A stretch of DNA of 64,000 bases from Owenweeksia sp. (GTDB lineage: Bacteria > Bacteroidota > Bacteroidia > Flavobacteriales > Schleiferiaceae): positions 558,001 to 622,000 of the forward strand of contig NZNV01000017.1 of NCBI GenBank assembly GCA_002695025.1, read 5' to 3'. Position 1 is the first letter of the stretch; every line of letters starts with the position of its first letter. Positions 61,900 through 64,000 of the stretch are shown here, piece by piece. The position numbers and the translations under genes were made by a program. The notes under the pieces were generated by a model that did not search any database, was not told the origin of the DNA, and was given only the letters and a program-made list of their open reading frames with translations.

Positions 61900-64000
61900 A
61901 TTGGCCACGTCACTCATGAACTTGATGCGCATCAAGCGGAGCTCTTCCTCTTCGTAGTCGCCATCAAATTCTTCATAAGCTTCCTGTAGATCTTCGCTTT
62001 CGGCATCCATAAAGTAGTCGTGGATCTCTTCCATCTGCTCTTCATCAAGAATGCTTTCAATGGCGTAATCGATATTTACCTTGGTACCCGAATTTACAAT
62101 GTGTTCGATCTCGGTAAGCAGATCGTTCATGGAAAGTCCCTTGGCCGAGGCAATATCTTCCAGAGGCAATTTACGGTCCGTACTTTGGATGATGTATACC
62201 TTAAGACCGGATTTATTGACCACGGATTTTACCACAAAATCATCCGGCCGGTCAATGTTATTGTCCTCTACATACCGCTCTATCATTTCCACGAAAGGCT
62301 CACCAAACTTTTTGGCTTTACCTTCGCCCACACCGCTGATGTTTTTCAATTCCTCCAGCGTGGTGGGGTAGTTGATGGCCATTTCGTTCAGCGAATTTTC
62401 CTGGAAAACTGCGTAAGGAGGTACGCCTTTTTGTTTAGCCACCTTTCGGGTAAGTTCCTTGAGCATGTTGAACAACTCCTGGTCCAGGGCCGCACCGCCA
62501 GATTTCTGATCTGTTACAATGTCGTCCTCTTCATCTTCCGTATAATCGTGGTCTTCGGCCATCATAAAGCTATGCGGCTTATCCATAAAGGCTTTTCCTT
62601 CATCGGTAAGCAGCAACACCCCATATTTTTCAATGTCTTTTTTGATAAATCCGGCTACAATGGCCTGGCGGATAACGCTCATCCAGTGTTTGTCTTCCTT
62701 ATCAGCACCTTCATTGTACTGTTCCAGGTTTTCAGCCTTGTATTGCTTCAAAATAGTGGTGAGCTGCCCGGTAAGGATCTGGATAATGGGATGGGCCTTA
62801 AAACGTTCATTGGTAGCCTGTACGGTTTCCAGTACTAATTTTATATCGTCTTTGGCCTCGAATTTTTTGCGGGGATGACGGGTATTGTCATCATTCTCGG
62901 CTCCCGGTCCGTTTTCCTCGTCAAACTCCTCACCAAAATAATGCAGGATAAATTTCCTGCGGTTCATGCTGGTTTCGGCAAAGGATACCACTTCCTGAAG
63001 CAGTTGCATACCTACTTCCTGTTCGGAAACCGGTTTACCATGCAGGAATTTCTCCAGCTTTTCAATGTCTTTATAGGAATAAAAGGCAATGCAATTACCT
63101 TCTCCGCCATCACGTCCGGCACGCCCGGTTTCCTGGTAATAACTTTCCAGACTCTTGGGCATATCATAGTGGATCACAAAACGTACATCCGGTTTATCAA
63201 TCCCCATCCCGAAAGCAATGGTGGCAACGATGACATCCACTTCTTCCATCAGGAAGTCATCCTGGTGTTTTACGCGGCTCTTGGCGTCCAGGCCGGCATG
63301 ATAGGGAAGGGCCTTGATACCATTTACCTGTAGTGTTTGGGACAGTTCTTCCACCTTTTTACGGCTCAGGCAGTAAATAATGCCACTCTTGCCCATATGC
63401 CCCTTAATGAACTTAATGATATCACGATCAACGTTCTTGGTTTTGGGGCGTACTTCGTAATATAGGTTGGGCCGGTTAAATGAAGCCTTGAATACCCGGG
63501 CATTCTCCATACCCAGGTTTTTCTGAATATCATTCTGAACCTTGGGAGTAGCGGTGGCGGTAAGCGCTATGACTGGTTTCCGCCCGATCTTTTCCATGAT
63601 GCTGCGAAGGTTGCGGTATTCCGGCCTGAAGTCATGACCCCATTCCGAAATACAGTGCGCTTCATCTATGGCGAAGAAAGATACCGTTGACTGTTGAAGG
63701 AACTCTATGTTCTCTTCCTTGGTAAGCGATTCGGGCGCTACGTATAGCAGCTTGGTAGTACCATCAATAATATCACTTTTCACCTGGTCGGTTTCCCGTT
63801 TGGTGAGTGATGAGTTCAGTACGTGAGCTACTCCGTTGTTTTCTGAAATACCACGGATGCTGTCCACCTGGTTTTTCATGAGTGCAATAAGTGGTGATAC
63901 CACAATTGCAGTGCCTTCCTGCATAAGGGCCGGTAGCTGGTAGCATAATGACTTTCCTCCTCCCGTAGGCATGATAACGAAGGTATCATTACCTCCTATG
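61897..64000 (-). CDS. recQ: ATP-dependent DNA helicase RecQ, 5' end outside window
   Basis: About 700 residues are visible; the frame continues past the right edge, so the true start is not in the window and the Met at 63972 is internal (within IMPTGGGKSLCYQLPAL, Walker A). DEAH box (FFAIDEAHCISEWGHDF), TATATPKV, GIIYCLSRKKVEELS and the QETGRAGRDG motif VI are intact. A winged-helix RQC-like region, an HRDC domain (PTTLEELKNISGVGEGKAKKFG) and a further C-terminal helical domain follow. The four zinc-binding cysteines that normally follow the helicase core are absent: the site reads HYFGEEFDEENGPGAEN. It unwinds recombination and replication intermediates. Confidence 0.93.
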   Translation of the reverse strand, partial: IGGNDTFVIMPTGGGKSLCYQLPALMQEGTAIVVSPLIALMKNQVDSIRGISENNGVAHVLNSSLTKRETDQVKSDIIDGTTKLLYVAPESLTKEENIEFLQQSTVSFFAIDEAHCISEWGHDFRPEYRNLRSIMEKIGRKPVIALTATATPKVQNDIQKNLGMENARVFKASFNRPNLYYEVRPKTKNVDRDIIKFIKGHMGKSGIIYCLSRKKVEELSQTLQVNGIKALPYHAGLDAKSRVKHQDDFLMEEVDVIVATIAFGMGIDKPDVRFVIHYDMPKSLESYYQETGRAGRDGGEGNCIAFYSYKDIEKLEKFLHGKPVSEQEVGMQLLQEVVSFAETSMNRRKFILHYFGEEFDEENGPGAENDDNTRHPRKKFEAKDDIKLVLETVQATNERFKAHPIIQILTGQLTTILKQYKAENLEQYNEGADKEDKHWMSVIRQAIVAGFIKKDIEKYGVLLLTDEGKAFMDKPHSFMMAEDHDYTEDEEDDIVTDQKSGGAALDQELFNMLKELTRKVAKQKGVPPYAVFQENSLNEMAINYPTTLEELKNISGVGEGKAKKFGEPFVEMIERYVEDNNIDRPDDFVVKSVVNKSGLKVYIIQSTDRKLPLEDIASAKGLSMNDLLTEIEHIVNSGTKVNIDYAIESILDEEQMEEIHDYFMDAESEDLQEAYEEFDGDYEEEELRLMRIKFMSDVAN

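Noticed and set aside
62020-62838. 272-aa plus-strand frame opposite recQ
   Set aside because: Antisense to the conserved C-terminal part of RecQ.

Overview
The window looks like Bacteroidota chromosome, most likely Flavobacteriales. Supporting signs are type IX secretion (T9SS) sorting domains on exported proteins, a monomeric NADP isocitrate dehydrogenase, a short TonB receptor with a carboxypeptidase-like N-terminal domain, adjacent parE and parC genes, and many start-proximal boxes matching the Bacteroidota -7 consensus TAnnTTTG. Base composition is moderate and even by eye. I see no rRNA, tRNA, CRISPR array, insertion sequence, integrase or phage gene. No gap between genes exceeds 300 bases.

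Region 1-20.3 kb is almost all minus strand. It holds a very large secreted repeat protein cut by the left edge, an SDR oxidoreductase, and a DUF72 protein. A translesion synthesis pair follows (DinB-type polymerase plus a DnaE-type alpha subunit, 4 nt apart) behind a strong tandem palindromic element. Next come a tripartite ABC efflux set with no ATPase gene (adaptor, MacB-like permease, TolC), DoxX-like and ThuA/T9SS proteins, inorganic pyrophosphatase, a VanY-type peptidase, isocitrate dehydrogenase and dnaX.

Region 20.4-28.2 kb (plus strand) holds ychF, then a tightly coupled topoisomerase IV operon (parE, a two-helix membrane protein of unknown function, parC), followed by a T9SS-secreted choice-of-anchor B protein.

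Region 28.2-45.5 kb is a cell-surface polysaccharide locus. It has six glycosyltransferases, a hexapeptide acyltransferase, a Wzx-type flippase, a Wzy-type polymerase, a priming sugar transferase, a polysaccharide co-polymerase and a half-length TolC-like outer-membrane protein. Inside it sits a phosphorelay set without a histidine kinase: a sigma-54 response regulator, an Hpt protein and a single-domain receiver. The receiver is translationally coupled to the priming transferase, which carries its own N-terminal receiver-like domain with the phosphoacceptor, Ser/Thr and Lys positions all replaced by acidic residues. The co-polymerase has a cytoplasmic BY-kinase-like domain whose three ATP-binding motifs are degenerate. 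This locus is the best candidate here for an undescribed system: polysaccharide priming and export directly tied to phosphorelay signalling.

Region 45.5-64 kb holds a LruC-domain lipoprotein; a minus-strand run rfbC, lytic transglycosylase, uvrA and LOG; a TonB receptor, periplasmic protein, LytS-type kinase and LytTR regulator group, with spaced direct repeats in its promoter; alkaline phosphatase; a beta-propeller-like secreted protein; a methyltransferase and VOC pair; and recQ cut by the right edge. RecQ and DnaX both lack the cysteines that normally bind zinc in these families.

Starts were moved downstream of the longest open frame where a signal peptide, conserved N-terminus or promoter-like box argued for it; each case is stated in its entry.
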